64,000 bases of DNA from Vibrio mytili (GCF_000830505.1 NZ_JXOK01000015.1:1-64000), one strand, 5' to 3'; numbered from the stretch's first letter, positions 1 through 8,601 are shown. A program made the numbers and translations. Notes: a model not told the origin generated them from the letters alone.

Positions 1-91
1 CCTTCTTAAAAATGGTTCAGAAATCTTGTGAACACCAAGCGATTTTGTCATATGTTCGTATTTTATAGGGCTAAGAAAGAAAATATGCCGT

Positions 92-127
92 AGCCCTCAG
101 CCCTTATAAATAAAAGGCTGAGGGCTC
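92..127. repeat. perfect inverted repeat near a transposon end
   Basis: Two 11-bp arms, AGCCCTCAGCC and GGCTGAGGGCT, are separated by an A/T-rich spacer. There is no T-run on either side, so it is not an obvious intrinsic terminator. It abuts the Tn3-type end that finishes at 163 and probably belongs to that element. Confidence 0.55.
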
Positions 128-163
128 ACATTGGACTTTTCGCTGAAATGGGCGCAAAACCCC
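126..163 (-). repeat. Tn3-type terminal inverted repeat of a second transposon (outer end at 163)
   Basis: Read on the minus strand the segment starts GGGGTTTTGCGCCCATTTCA and continues with GCGAAAA, the GGGG...CGAAAA form of Tn3-family ends. The tnpR stub begins immediately beyond it, so an element lying to the left appears to have inserted into tnpR of another transposon. The assignment rests on general form only; the other end is outside the window. Confidence 0.4.
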
Positions 164-445
164 ATGATCAAATCTATAAATAGCATGATGATGGATATGC
201 TAGCTGCTATCGCGAGAAAAGATTACCAAGATCGCCGCCGCCGTCAGGCTGAAGGAATAAAGAAAGCCAAAGAGGAAGGGAAACACAGAGGGCGGCAAGC
301 CGATTCAGAACTACACGAAAAAATCTATCAGCTACGAGTAGTCAACAAGCTGAGTATCAGTGATACCACCAAACTTACCAATGTTTCAGGTCGTACAGTA
401 ATACGGGTTGCTAAAAAGTTGGCAAGTGAGCGTTCAGCGGGGTAA
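164..445 (+). pseudogene. tnpR: Tn3-family resolvase TnpR, C-terminal fragment
   Basis: Only the C-terminal half of a serine resolvase is present. The stretch MMMDMLAAIARKDYQDRRRR is the end of the catalytic domain and long E helix, followed by KAKEEGKHRGR. A helix-turn-helix follows (about residues 70-95 of the open frame, SISDTTKLTNVSGRTVIRVAKK). The N-terminal catalytic serine region is missing, because a transposon end abuts at 163. The stop codon lies four bases before the inverted repeat at 450-487, so this is the right end of a decayed Tn3-like transposon. It cannot be active. Confidence 0.8.
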
Positions 446-449
446 GAAG

Positions 450-487
450 CTTAGCGTATGTTTTCGTTCCATTGGGCTTCAGACCCC
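450..487 (-). repeat. 38-bp Tn3-family terminal inverted repeat
   Basis: On the minus strand it starts GGGGTCTGAAGCCCAATGGA and continues ACGAAAAC...CTAAG. It is very close to the well-known 38-bp end of Tn3, which starts GGGGTCTGACGCTCAGTGGA. The transposon carrying the tnpR stub ends here, and yagU sequence begins at the next base. Confidence 0.75.
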
Positions 488-942
488 TTTGTTAAGTGGG
501 GGGCAGAAGTCCCATTACCACCGAGAACCATTAGCGATGGTCGTGCTGAATTTAACCCTCCTTATATTTTCTTAAGAGATTATCTTGGTATTGATCCAAC
601 ACAAACGGTCTATACTTTTGCTGAACATATCATCAACCCAGTAATGGTTACTCATATCATTTTTTCTCTGACTTTTGCCATCGGCTACTGTGTGATCGAT
701 GAAATTTTTCCAAAAGTAAAAATGTGGCAAGGTGTAATGGCGGGTTTGATCGTCACTGTTTGTACGCATGGTACGGTTTTTGTGTGGCTAGGGCTGACTC
801 CGACTTGGTCTCACCTTCCTGCAAGCGAGTACATTTCAGAGATCTTTGGTCATATTGTATGGTTCTGGTCTATTGAAATGATTCGTGGTTATCTGCGTGA
901 AAAATGACCAAAGAGCCGGATCCAGAAGTCGCGTTAAGCTAA
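488..942 (+). pseudogene. yagU: YagU/DUF1440 inner-membrane protein, 5' truncated and frameshifted
   Basis: From [13 protein letters not shown] onward the translation follows E. coli YagU (DUF1440): [51 protein letters not shown]. About 28 N-terminal residues, including the first membrane helix, are replaced by the Tn3-type end. The annotated frame stops after LREK. Adding one A to the A-run at 900-904 restores [12 protein letters not shown] and a stop at 940-942, matching the EPDPE tail of YagU. The short open frame from 458 starts inside the inverted repeat and is not a natural start. This is a remnant of a chromosomal-type gene. Confidence 0.8.
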
Positions 943-988
943 GAATACCGACATAAGGTGAGCTTACGAGAAGATAGTGTATACCGAA

Positions 989-2032
989 TCAACTTGAAGA
1001 TGCAGGCTTGAGAACCTGAAAATTATCATTAATTCGAGATGCCAAAGAGCCTGCGATCTCTGGAAGAGTCACAGTAAAAAATTGGTCTATTGCTGCCTTG
1101 AAGTCCCGTTTACTTTTGAAGTAAACGTTGTTCCTCGACTTCTCATTCATTACTTTCCAAAGCCGCTCTATTGGATTGAGGTTTGGGCTGTAAGGTGGAA
1201 GATAATGCAGCTCGATATTAAGGACAAATGCCGCATCTCTGACCAAGTCACTACGGTGATATCCCGCACCATCTAAAATGATATGAAGCTTATGAGCTAA
1301 CGGATAACTCTCTCTTAACTTACAGAAAAAGCGAACTATCGTTTCACTGTTAATGCTCTCATAATCATCAATAATAGTAGCTCCGATATCTGACAGGTTC
1401 AGTGCGCCAAGAATGTTCAATCGACTGCGATTTCCCGTTGTTTCAATCACTTTATCTTGACCAGTTCGTATCCAGCCATGAGATATTTTTGTTGATAGGG
1501 TTGGGTGAACAGCATCGATAAAGACTATCGATTCATCCTCGTCACAACTTGCCTTTAGCGCTTCGTAAGCATCTATGAAAGCTTGTTGTTTTGCTTCATC
1601 AAACTTATGTGGAACGCCTTTCGGTTGCTTGTAGCTAAAACCGTTATGGTGAAGCCATTTGTTCATACCAGAGACAGTGTAATCAAGTCCAAAAGTCTCT
1701 TTAACGTAGGCGACAATTTGATGAGTATGAGGATAGGTTCTCTCAGTCAAATGCTCGATTAGGTGCATGGTTTGAGTTGCAGAAAGCTTGCTTTGACTTC
1801 CGCCATTTTCAGGCTTAAGTTTTTCAGAAAGAACGTAGTCGCTAAGGTGACGTGCAACGGTGGATTCATGAATCCGAAGAGCTTGTGAAATCATGGTCTG
1901 ACTCCAGCCTTCAGAAGCCAGCAAAACAGCCTTAATACGGTCGCAAACTCGACTATCACGTTCAATATCGTGCATTTGTTCGAGTTGCAGTTTCTGTTGA
2001 GGAGTCAGTGTAATTTTCATGGTTCGTAGCAT
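989..2032 (-). CDS. IS630-family transposase
   Basis: A full-length single-frame transposase of 347 aa; a start at MKITLTPQQ, base 2020, is equally possible. The N-terminal helix-turn-helix contains AVLLASEGWSQTMISQALRI. The C-terminal DDE domain shows VFIDAVHPT (first Asp), HIILDGAGYHRS (second Asp) and LPPYSPNLNPIERLWKVMN (final Glu). The frame is intact although the element is split. The insertion lies 21 bp upstream of the start, between the gene and its right inverted repeat, so the element can no longer transpose as a normal unit. Confidence 0.88.
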   Translation of the reverse strand: MLRTMKITLTPQQKLQLEQMHDIERDSRVCDRIKAVLLASEGWSQTMISQALRIHESTVARHLSDYVLSEKLKPENGGSQSKLSATQTMHLIEHLTERTYPHTHQIVAYVKETFGLDYTVSGMNKWLHHNGFSYKQPKGVPHKFDEAKQQAFIDAYEALKASCDEDESIVFIDAVHPTLSTKISHGWIRTGQDKVIETTGNRSRLNILGALNLSDIGATIIDDYESINSETIVRFFCKLRESYPLAHKLHIILDGAGYHRSDLVRDAAFVLNIELHYLPPYSPNLNPIERLWKVMNEKSRNNVYFKSKRDFKAAIDQFFTVTLPEIAGSLASRINDNFQVLKPASSS

Positions 2033-2111
2033 GATCCTGATTCTAAAAAAAATGGGTATACGGATTTAATGGTTGATGGGTCACCTTCACCCCATCAATC
2101 TGATACCACCC

Positions 2112-3399
2112 TCAGATGGTTGATAGATCGACTCCGTAGTTGAGTTCCTCTGCGAAGTCCGGCAGTCCGTAACCGATGGTTTTCTTGTAGAAAGGAGAGA
2201 CCTTCGCAGTCGGTGCCTTCTTCTTGTGCTTCGTGGTGTAGAGCATTCGTGCCCGCATCACCTCGAAGGAGTAACCGCGCCCTTCACGGTTCTTGTCCTT
2301 GGCCAGTCGGTTGATGGACTCCGTGTAAGCGTTGGTGACGGGCATGTCCGTCTCGAAGTAGGTCATGGTCTCTTCGCGCCAGTTTCCCACTGCCCTGACC
2401 AGATCGCTCCAGACTTCCTTTTGGCCCTTCGGGATGGTGGCTATCCACTCGTCCAGGGCGGCTTCTGCCTGGAGCCGTGTGGTGGCGTCCCAGATGCCGT
2501 AGAAGCGCTCCTTGTGCTCGTAGGCGGCCAGCAGTTGCGGGAACGCGCCTGTCCAGGTCTCCATGATGAGGCGCTCCCGGTCTGAGACTTCGTGAGCGCG
2601 TTTCAGCAGGATTTTCCGGTCTCCCTTGAGAGTCCGGCTCTGGGACGGTTTCAGCTCCTTTCTGAGGCCCTTGCGCACTCTCTCTAGGGCATCGTTGGCC
2701 ATGCGCACCACATGGAACTTATCGACACGATACGGGCCTGGGGCAGCACAGCCTTGACCGCTGCCCGGTAGGGGTTCCACATGTCCATGCTGACGATCTC
2801 GACCTTCTGCCGGTCTTTCAGCTTCATCAGGTAGTTGGTCACCACGTCCTGGCGGCGGGTGGCCAGCAGGTCGAGCAGGGTTCGCTCCTCAATGTTGGTC
2901 AGAATGCAGCGGTAGCGCTTGTTCAGGTATAGCTCGTCAATGCCCAGGATGCGGGGCGTCTCGAAGCGGTGCCAGCGCCCCAGGAACTCGGCGCGGGCGT
3001 GAAGATGTCGCGCACCGTCTTCTCGTCCAGGCCGGTCTGTGCCGCCACAAAGGTGTAGGGGTGGTTGAAGGATTCCTTCTCCACGTACTCATGCAGCCGC
3101 AGTGTCATACGGAATCCGTCCACCATCTCCGGTAGCTGGGGCCTGAATGTTGTCTTGCAGGCCCGGCAGGTGTATCGGCGGCGGACCACCCAGAGAGTGA
3201 CCCGTTTGCCGTGGATGGGCAGATCACGATAGGGAACGTCACGCTTGCCGAACCGTACGAACTCACCCTGCACGCCGCATTCCTCGCAGGCGATGGGATC
3301 GGGCACGTCCACCTGGAAGTGCATTTCGTCGTCGGTTGATTTGCAGCCCAGTACTTGGTATTGCGGCAGGTGAAGGATGTTGTCGGGAAGTTCGGTCAT
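2112..3399 (-). pseudogene. tnpA: ISL3-family transposase, two frameshifts
   Basis: Two open pieces (2923-3399 and 2112-2780) belong to one transposase of about 429 aa. The N-terminal piece has the ISL3 zinc-ribbon-like region (CEECGVQGEF, YTCRACKTTF) and ends at VRDIF. Adding one base near 2998-3003 gives FNARAEFLGRW. A second missing base near 2724-2726 restores RIVVDKFHVVRMAND, the conserved second-Asp motif of the family. The C-terminal piece carries TNAYTESINRLAKDKNREGRGYSFEVMRAR with the final Glu. Both lesions are single-base deletions, so this is either recent decay or sequence error. Confidence 0.85.
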
Positions 3400-3420
3400 G
3401 GTGTTGTATAGGCGTAGGTG

Positions 3421-3933
3421 TCAGTCAGATCCATCCGACTCGGCATTGGTGTTTGCTTTTTTACCCAACAAGCTGCTGGAAACGAAAAGTAAGGCACCGA
3501 GGACAATTGCAATATCAGCCAGGTTGAAGGCCGGCCAATGCCAGTCTCGCCAATAGAAATCAAAGGAATCCACAACATAGCCGCGAAAGACCCGGTCAAT
3601 CAGGTTACCCATGGCGCCACCGAGGATAAGACTGTAAGCGATGGCTTCTCCTTTATGACGATTTTCAAGGATCAGCTTGATCAGAAAAATCGAGACCACT
3701 ACCGTGATTCCGATAAAAAAGTAGCGCTGCCAGCCTCCACCATTCGCAAAAAGACTGAATGCGGCACCGGTGTTCCATAGGTGCACCCAGTTAAAGAACG
3801 GGGTCACCGAAACATACTCGCCATAGGCCATTGATTGCTGCACCAGCCACTTTACAGCCTGATCAGACGCTGCCAGCAGGCCCGATATGGACAATAGGGC
3901 ATACGGCGAGAGCTTTTTGCCAATAATGAGCAT
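3421..3933 (-). CDS. lspA: lipoprotein signal peptidase (signal peptidase II)
   Basis: Encodes a 170-aa aspartic protease of the inner membrane that removes signal peptides from diacylglyceryl-prolipoproteins. Four membrane segments are visible. The family motifs are present: SDQAVKWLV, NTGAAFSLF, GGAMGNLIDR, VVDSFDF and FNLADIAIVLG, with the two catalytic aspartates in the last two blocks. It is a standard passenger of ISPpu12-like elements, between tnpA and the CDF gene (4-bp gap to the latter). Any role in metal tolerance is unproven. Confidence 0.9.
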   Translation of the reverse strand: MLIIGKKLSPYALLSISGLLAASDQAVKWLVQQSMAYGEYVSVTPFFNWVHLWNTGAAFSLFANGGGWQRYFFIGITVVVSIFLIKLILENRHKGEAIAYSLILGGAMGNLIDRVFRGYVVDSFDFYWRDWHWPAFNLADIAIVLGALLFVSSSLLGKKANTNAESDGSD

Positions 3934-3936
3934 TAT

Positions 3937-4833
3937 TTAACCCTTCAACGCCAAAATGCGTCTGGCACCGTTAAGTACAATGCCCCCCGCGATGGTGCCG
4001 ATAATCAGATCCGGATAATTGGAACCGGTCCACGCGACCAGGGCGCCGGCGGTGATGACCCCCAGGTTGATCACCACGTCGTTGGCCGAGAATATCCAGC
4101 TTGCCTTCATGTGCGCCCCACCTTCCCGATGTTTGGATATGAGCAGCAGACAACTGGTATTGGCAATCAATGCGACGAATGCGATAGCCATCATCACCAG
4201 CGATTCAGGCTCACTACCGAATACAAAGCGTCTCACCACCTCTACGAGCACGCCCACAGCCAAGATCAGTTGCAGTACACCAGCAAGATGCGCGGCACGT
4301 ACCTGCATTTTCACGCTATGTCCAACCGCATAAAGGGCAAGCCCGTACACCGCCGCATCGGCAAAATTGTCCAGGGATTCTCCAATCAGGCCGGTGGACC
4401 GGGCGATCAGACCGGCAGTCATTTCCACCACGAACAGAAGTGCATTGATGCCGAGCAACCAGCGCAGGGTCCCGGATTCTTGCTTAGCAGAAGCTGCCGA
4501 AAACTCGGCGGCTTTGATGGTCTCCGGATTTGCAGCGACGGTTTCCTGAAGCGAGGCGCCTAGCCCCAAGGTCTTCAGTTTCGAGGTGACGGGCTCGACC
4601 TCGCCGTCATGCACGACCTTCAGCCGGCGGTTCGACAAGTCGAAGGACAGCGCCCGAATCTCCTCAAAGCCGTTCAGGGCTAGGCGAATCATTCGTTCTT
4701 CTGATGGACAGTCCATCTTCGGCACGGCATAAACACTGACCCATCTCCCTGGCGCCTCGGAGGAGGCCTGTATATCGGTATCCGCTGCGGACGTTGCATC
4801 ACCGCCACAGGCGCCACCACAGGATTTGCTCAT
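3937..4833 (-). CDS. cation diffusion facilitator with N-terminal metal-binding domain
   Basis: Encodes a 298-aa predicted heavy-metal exporter. The start at 4833 follows a Cys-rich opening, MSKSCGGACGGD. Residues about 35-100 form an HMA-like fold (VYAVPKMDCPSEERMIRLAL). The rest is a CDF membrane domain with the signature SLDNFADAAVYGLALYAVG and a second metal-site helix, FSANDVVINLGVI. Usual CDF site residues are partly changed, which is typical of the ISPpu12 group. It is divergent from merR across a MerR-type promoter, suggesting metal-inducible expression. The substrate is unknown; Cd, Zn or Pb is plausible from the regulator type. Confidence 0.85.
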   Translation of the reverse strand: MSKSCGGACGGDATSAADTDIQASSEAPGRWVSVYAVPKMDCPSEERMIRLALNGFEEIRALSFDLSNRRLKVVHDGEVEPVTSKLKTLGLGASLQETVAANPETIKAAEFSAASAKQESGTLRWLLGINALLFVVEMTAGLIARSTGLIGESLDNFADAAVYGLALYAVGHSVKMQVRAAHLAGVLQLILAVGVLVEVVRRFVFGSEPESLVMMAIAFVALIANTSCLLLISKHREGGAHMKASWIFSANDVVINLGVITAGALVAWTGSNYPDLIIGTIAGGIVLNGARRILALKG

Positions 4834-4866
4834 GATACGACTCCACTTGAACAATGTTGTGGTACC

Positions 4867-4897
4867 ATTTTAAACTATAAAGCTACTATAAGGTCAA
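4867..4897 (-). promoter_or_regulatory. MerR-type promoter with 19-bp spacer
   Basis: On the minus strand a -35 box TTGACC (4892-4897) and a -10 box TAAAAT (4867-4872) are separated by exactly 19 bp. The spacer carries an imperfect dyad, CTTATAGTAGCTTTATAG. This overlong spacer with a central dyad is the hallmark of promoters that MerR-family proteins activate by DNA distortion, here driving the CDF gene. Confidence 0.8.
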
Positions 4898-4928
4898 TAG
4901 AGTAAAGAATCCGTTGGGGAGGAGGCTG

Positions 4929-5336
4929 ATGCGCATTGGTCAGTTGGCGCAGTTGGTAGGGGTCGAAACACAGACGATCCGCTTCTATGAACAGCAGGGC
5001 TTGTTGCCGCCGCCTGATCGGCAGGACAACGGTTACCGTGTCTATACCGAGAAGCATGGTGAGGGGCTGGCCTTCATCCGTCGCTGCAGAATCCTGGGCC
5101 TGTCACTGGCTGAGATTCACGAACTACAGAGCTATCAGGACGACCCTCATCAGCCTTGTACCGCCGTCAACACCTTGCTCGATGATCACATCTCTCATGT
5201 GCGGTCGCAGATAACCGCTCTGCAAGCGCTTGAGAAACAACTCGTTTCACTGAGAGCGAGTTGCAACGATGACCGGGAAGTTGAGGCGTGTGGGGTTCTT
5301 GCTGGAATTAGCGAAGGAAACATGCACCAGCAGTAG
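4929..5336 (+). CDS. MerR-family metal-responsive regulator (CadR/PbrR-like)
   Basis: Encodes 135 aa. The N-terminal winged helix-turn-helix (MRIGQLAQLVGVETQTIRFY) is followed by a long dimerisation helix. Three cysteines in HQPCTAV, RASCNDD and EACGVL have the spacing of the CadR/PbrR metal site. The start at 4929 fits the family N-terminus better than the ATG at 4914. It is divergent from the CDF gene and should control it, and itself, from the shared promoter region. Confidence 0.88.
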   Translation: MRIGQLAQLVGVETQTIRFYEQQGLLPPPDRQDNGYRVYTEKHGEGLAFIRRCRILGLSLAEIHELQSYQDDPHQPCTAVNTLLDDHISHVRSQITALQALEKQLVSLRASCNDDREVEACGVLAGISEGNMHQQ

Positions 5337-5458
5337 GTGAAGCATCAACCAGATAATCCGATGAGATGCCGGTCTGTCTCACTCTCATGCAAAGGTAAGA
5401 TCAACCATTTAATCCGCTTACCCAAAAAAATCAAGCATCTTCAATGATCACGGGTATA

Positions 5459-5809
5459 GCTAATAATGGGGCAGAAATGAGTTTGGCAACATCGCCTCTG
5501 TTTGTCGCCTCTGTTAGATTCCAATCAGCACAGAAAGCACTACCTCTATAAGAACTATGCTTTAGTTCAGTTCACCCTTACAACCGTAGATATTAACCAT
5601 TAAGACAGACGTTACACTTTCAAGGATGCATAACAAACTTTATTGTGCGAGCACATTGGCTTGTGGCGACAAAAAAGTCCTCCCTCAGGTTGCATATTTC
5701 ACCACCAGCCAATCCGGTTGGTTTTCGGCTAAAGTCTTGCGAATTATTCCACTCGGAATAATTGACCTTTGGGTGTATAATCCTACGGGGTTCTTATGGG
5801 TGAAACAGC
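5459..5809. other. 351-bp gap between IS630 and the XRE operon
   Basis: No convincing gene. Open frames here are short and lack ribosome-binding sites. The right part holds the palindromic operator and -10 box described separately. The left part begins right after the IS630 target TA. Confidence 0.6.
5742..5781 (+). promoter_or_regulatory. operator/promoter of the small XRE operon
   Basis: A perfect 9-bp inverted repeat AATTATTCC-ACTC-GGAATAATT (5742-5763) lies just upstream of a TATAAT box at 5776-5781. The dyad overlaps where the -35 contact would be. This arrangement suits repression by the XRE protein encoded at 6053. Confidence 0.6.
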
Positions 5810-6037
5810 ATGTTCTTGTTAAACAATACAAATTTTGACATTAGCACTGCCGAGGAGATCCCTGAACGCATTCAGTTATTGATTGACTCATCATCTCCGC
5901 TAGAGGCAAATCTAATGACAATCGTAACTCAACGGGAAATGTATCTTGCCAACTTTTCCCGGATGAATGATCAAGAGAAATCCAATTTTGTCGCTTCGTT
6001 GACGCGCATGTTCATGCGTAACTCGTGGACTAGATAA
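5810..6037 (+). CDS. hypothetical protein, 75 aa
   Basis: A small acidic protein without recognised domain (MFLLNNTNFDISTAEEIPER start, MFMRNSWTR end). It follows a -10 box and palindromic operator by about 30 bp and precedes the XRE gene by 15 bp on the same strand, so the two are probably co-transcribed. It could be a partner of the regulator, but nothing in the sequence proves this. Confidence 0.6.
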   Translation: MFLLNNTNFDISTAEEIPERIQLLIDSSSPLEANLMTIVTQREMYLANFSRMNDQEKSNFVASLTRMFMRNSWTR

Positions 6038-6052
6038 TTTTCAAGGTGTTTT

Positions 6053-6346
6053 GTGAATTTCTATCAGAAAGGAGGAAGTGAATATTTATTTGTCTGTGAC
6101 CTGTTTAAGGAGCTTCGGAAAAAAAGCAACTTATCTCAGGCTGACGCGGCCAACCATATCGGTGTTAACCAATCTTTCATTTCCAAGTTCGAAAATGGTC
6201 ATACTGGGATTGACCTATTTGATGCATTAGCTCTCCTTGACTTGTATGGTATCGATCATGTTGATTTTTTCTATATGCTTGATCAGTTTAAAAAAAAGGA
6301 GATTAGAAAAGGTGCTCTACTCGACTACTTTTTATCAAGAAGCTAA
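6053..6346 (+). CDS. XRE-family helix-turn-helix regulator
   Basis: Encodes 97 aa from a GTG start with AAGGTG upstream. Residues about 20-55 form a lambda-repressor-type helix-turn-helix (LRKKSNLSQADAANHIGVNQ, then SFISKFENGHTGI). A short C-terminal helical tail could dimerise. The perfect inverted repeat near 5742 is the likely autoregulatory operator. It is convergent with the LPD1 gene, with only 2 bp between stop codons. Confidence 0.85.
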   Translation: MNFYQKGGSEYLFVCDLFKELRKKSNLSQADAANHIGVNQSFISKFENGHTGIDLFDALALLDLYGIDHVDFFYMLDQFKKKEIRKGALLDYFLSRS

Positions 6347-7689
6347 ACCTAATTACTCCAAATCCCTTTCATTAGATTAAACATCGAGTAGTTTAAATTC
6401 TTGCGTTCATCGCCTTGCGGGTAAGGATGCTTGTCATGATGTTCTTTAGGCACATCTGAAAGTAAAGTGTCCATAACAAGCCAATCACAACTTATTCCTT
6501 TGCTTATAAGTGAGTCCTGGACAAAAGCTTCAAAAGCCCTGGCTAACATCTCGCTTCTTTCTATCCAGTATTTTCGCGCTCCCTTCTGGCCTGCCAGTTT
6601 CTGTGATTGATTGAAATACTTAGTACCAGAGCAAAGTTGCTTAGTAATGATATTCCTCATAAGGAGAATGTTTTTCCTGAACTTATCAGGTGCGTTTTCC
6701 ATGTCTACGCCAGTAATAAACTCACTGATCAATTTACCCTCATATCCTCTAGACCTTGCCAGAAGAGCATCAACTCCGTGGAACCACTCGTGAGAAATTG
6801 CACCAGGTCCACTCCGCCGAGTCAAATTGATGATATTTAGGTCTGGCTCATAATGGGCGCTTGCTTTCCCCTGCCCCCTTGCGCCGAAAGCTATGCCAAG
6901 TTGTCCTCCAAGCCCTATCCATCCGTCTGGTATCTCTAATATATGAGCTAATACCTTGAATGCATAAAAGCTATTGTTTACAAACAGTTGACGTTCTTTG
7001 TCTGGCATAGAGCTCCCAAACTGAACTCCTCTAAAATTGAACGTGTTTATGAATTGTTCTGGTGTAACATCATAGCTGAGCTGTATGTTTCTTATCGTTT
7101 CGATTTTCTTTCTGGGGATATAGGGCGATACATCTAAATTCATGTGACAACGTAATGCATTTATAGCATCCGTTTCACTTTTGAATTTGTTAGGGAACTC
7201 TTCTGTTTCTTTATATACAAACCGTTTTCCTTGTATCGAGCACAGTCGGTAGAATCCCCCCTCGAAGGCCACCGGAAATAGGTCAACATTGTATGGCTTG
7301 ATTGTATAAGGCCACCCTAATTTTGGCAGCAAATGAATTAAAGATGATTGTCGTAGCGTCAAGGCAAACGGAGTTTTGTAGGTTCTATTTTCACCTCTAC
7401 CAACAGCGTACAATGGGTAAACATCTCTAATATGTTGCCTACCAGTTTTCTTAGGGATACCCATCCGACTCCGAAATCGTTCCGGTAGCAACTTTACATC
7501 ATCATTGTCAGCTACGTTTTCAAACAACTCTTGCAAAACAAGTAGTGATTTTTCGTATGCGTTTGTCCATTGCTCTTGACTGACAGATGGCTGAGCTGGA
7601 CGGGGGTTATTCCTCCAACCAGAATAGTAAACCGATAAATATGCGCATACTTCAACTGACAGACCATCATCACACAATTCTTGCCAGTT

Positions 7690-8300
7690 AAATGACCTCC
7701 GGCAGAGCCGGAGGCTTATTGGATGACGCCCTCTAAGGGCTTAAGTAAGCGCCCAAGGCGCTAGATCCCAAACTTCAATTGATCACGGTGCTCATCTTCC
7801 TGTTCTTGATTTCTTATATATTCAAGCACTGTCTCTTCATCCAAACCGACTGTAGATACAAAATACCCCCTAGCCCAGAAGTGCTCACCATTAAAGTTTC
7901 GCTGCCTACCTCAAAACTTCTTAGCTATCGATATAGCGCTCTTGCCTTTGAGATAACCAACAACATTAGATACAGAATACTTTGGCGGAACACTGATGCA
8001 CATATGAACATGATCTTTCATCAAGTGCCCCTCTTCTATCGTTACGCCTTTACGTTTGGCTAACTCATGAAATGTTGCACCTAAGTGTTTCCTGATGGCA
8101 CCGTAAATCATCTTTTGTCTTTTCTTCGGGATAAACACCACGTGGTATTTACAATCCCATCGAGTATGAGACAGACTCTTATAGTCTCGCATAGGTTGTT
8201 TCCTCTTTACTTTTGGTCGAGCAAAGAAGTTACACATACCGTTGTCACGGTCAAACCTATGCGAGTCACCCCAGCAGAGCTGGGGGTTTATCAATGTTTA
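7690..8300 (-). mobile_element. IS200/IS605-type element (tnpA only)
   Basis: About 610 bp, bounded by two subterminal hairpins typical of this family: CCTCCGGC-AGA-GCCGGAGG at 7696-7714 and CCCCAGC-AGA-GCTGGGG at 8269-8285. There are no inverted-repeat ends and no target duplication, as expected. It sits inside the LPD1 gene between codons for WPEPN and WQEL. Exact edges are uncertain by a few bases. Length and transposase are IS200/IS1004-like. Confidence 0.8.
7761..8192 (-). pseudogene. tnpA: IS200-family Y1 transposase with internal TGA
   Basis: The start at 8192 gives MRDYKSLSHTRWDCKYHVVF, the canonical IS200 TnpA opening. The HUH motif is DHVHMCISVPPKYS. The frame meets a TGA at 7911-7913 after IAKKF and continues in the same frame with GRQRNFNGEHFWARGYFVST to a TAG at 7761-7763, giving 143 codons in all. 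The catalytic tyrosine (ARGYFVST) lies beyond the TGA, so the product is inactive unless the stop is a sequence error (CGA to TGA would be one transition). Confidence 0.85.
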
Positions 8301-8529
8301 ATTAGGTTCCGGCCAAATTGATTTAAGGCTAATGTTTGTGTCGCCGTTATCTTTCCCTAATACCAAATGCTTCTTTGCAAAAGGTAAATACTCTCCGGTG
8401 TCGTCTAACTTGCCCATATAATAAGACTCTTGGTTCTACTATAGAATTACACTTATACACCAGAGAACACTTAGTTAACTAACGCGGAAATGCCCAATCT
8501 CGGCAGATTTATAATGCATGAACAAAGCC

Positions 8530-8601
8530 TTAAAAATCCAGCCTTCTTACCGATGCTTGTTCGCGTACTTGAGTTGGGTTCAATTGAAGTGCTTGGTTCA
8601 T
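8530..8601 (-). CDS. possible 23-aa remnant ORF behind an intact leader
   Basis: Minus strand: a leader with hairpin arms GGTGTAC and GTACACC around an AAGGAG ribosome-binding site is followed by ATGAACCAAGC. The frame stops after 23 codons (MNQALQLNPTQVREQASVRR start). The leader matches those of the gene cluster to the right, so this is probably the stump of its last gene. Confidence 0.35.
   Translation of the reverse strand: MNQALQLNPTQVREQASVRRLDF

Larger units (their letters stand above)
2054..5423. mobile_element. ISPpu12-like ISL3-family element (tnpA, lspA, CDF exporter, merR)
   Basis: The ends are imperfect inverted repeats: GGGTATACGGATTTAATGGT at 2054 and, on the minus strand, GGGTAAGCGGATTAAATGGT ending at 5423. 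Direct repeats AAAAAAAT at 2046-2053 and 5424-5431 form an 8-bp target duplication, as expected for ISL3. Gene content and order match ISPpu12, a 3.4-kb ISL3 element carrying lspA, a cation transporter and merR as passengers. The G/C-rich codon use differs from the A/T-richer surroundings. The transposase is frameshifted twice here. Confidence 0.88.
982..5456 (-). mobile_element. IS630-family element, interrupted by an ISL3-family element
   Basis: The left end reads TACCGAATCAACTTGAAGAT from 982. The true right end, on the minus strand from 5456, reads TACCCGTGATCATTGAAGAT. Both are flanked by TA (980-981 and 5457-5458), the usual IS630 target. Removing the 3370-bp ISL3 insertion and its 8-bp duplication leaves an element of about 1097 bp, normal for the family. 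The sequence GGGTATA at 2054 looks like an IS630 end but belongs to the inserted ISL3 element. Confidence 0.75.
6349..8417 (-). pseudogene. LPD1-domain/HEXXH protein gene, split by an IS200-type element
   Basis: The long right-hand frame (6349-7677) has an LPD1-type domain (FNFRGVQFGSSM, WIGLGGQLGIAFGARGQGKA, INLTRRSG) with a zinc-metallopeptidase-like motif in ISHEWFHGVD. Such domains occur in large polyvalent proteins of phages and plasmids. Its natural N-terminus is on the far side of the insertion element: 8417 to 8301 encodes MGKLDDTGEYLPFAKKHL and ends IWPEPN. The frame resumes WQELCDDGLSVEVCAYL after the element. The joined product would be about 485 aa. The TTG start at 7677 is just the beginning of the remaining open frame. 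The intact form's activity is unknown; protease is a guess from HEXXH. Confidence 0.75.

Noticed and set aside
2041..2065. Right end of the IS630 element at GGGTATA (2054-2060), flanked by TA
   Set aside because: This sequence is the inverted-repeat end of the ISL3 element (matching its other end at 5423). The better IS630 end, pairing with the left end over TTGAAGAT, is at 5440-5456.
2054..5423. Metal-resistance island specific to this plasmid
   Set aside because: lspA, the CDF gene and merR are the standard passengers of an ISPpu12-like element. They indicate transposition, not a dedicated island.
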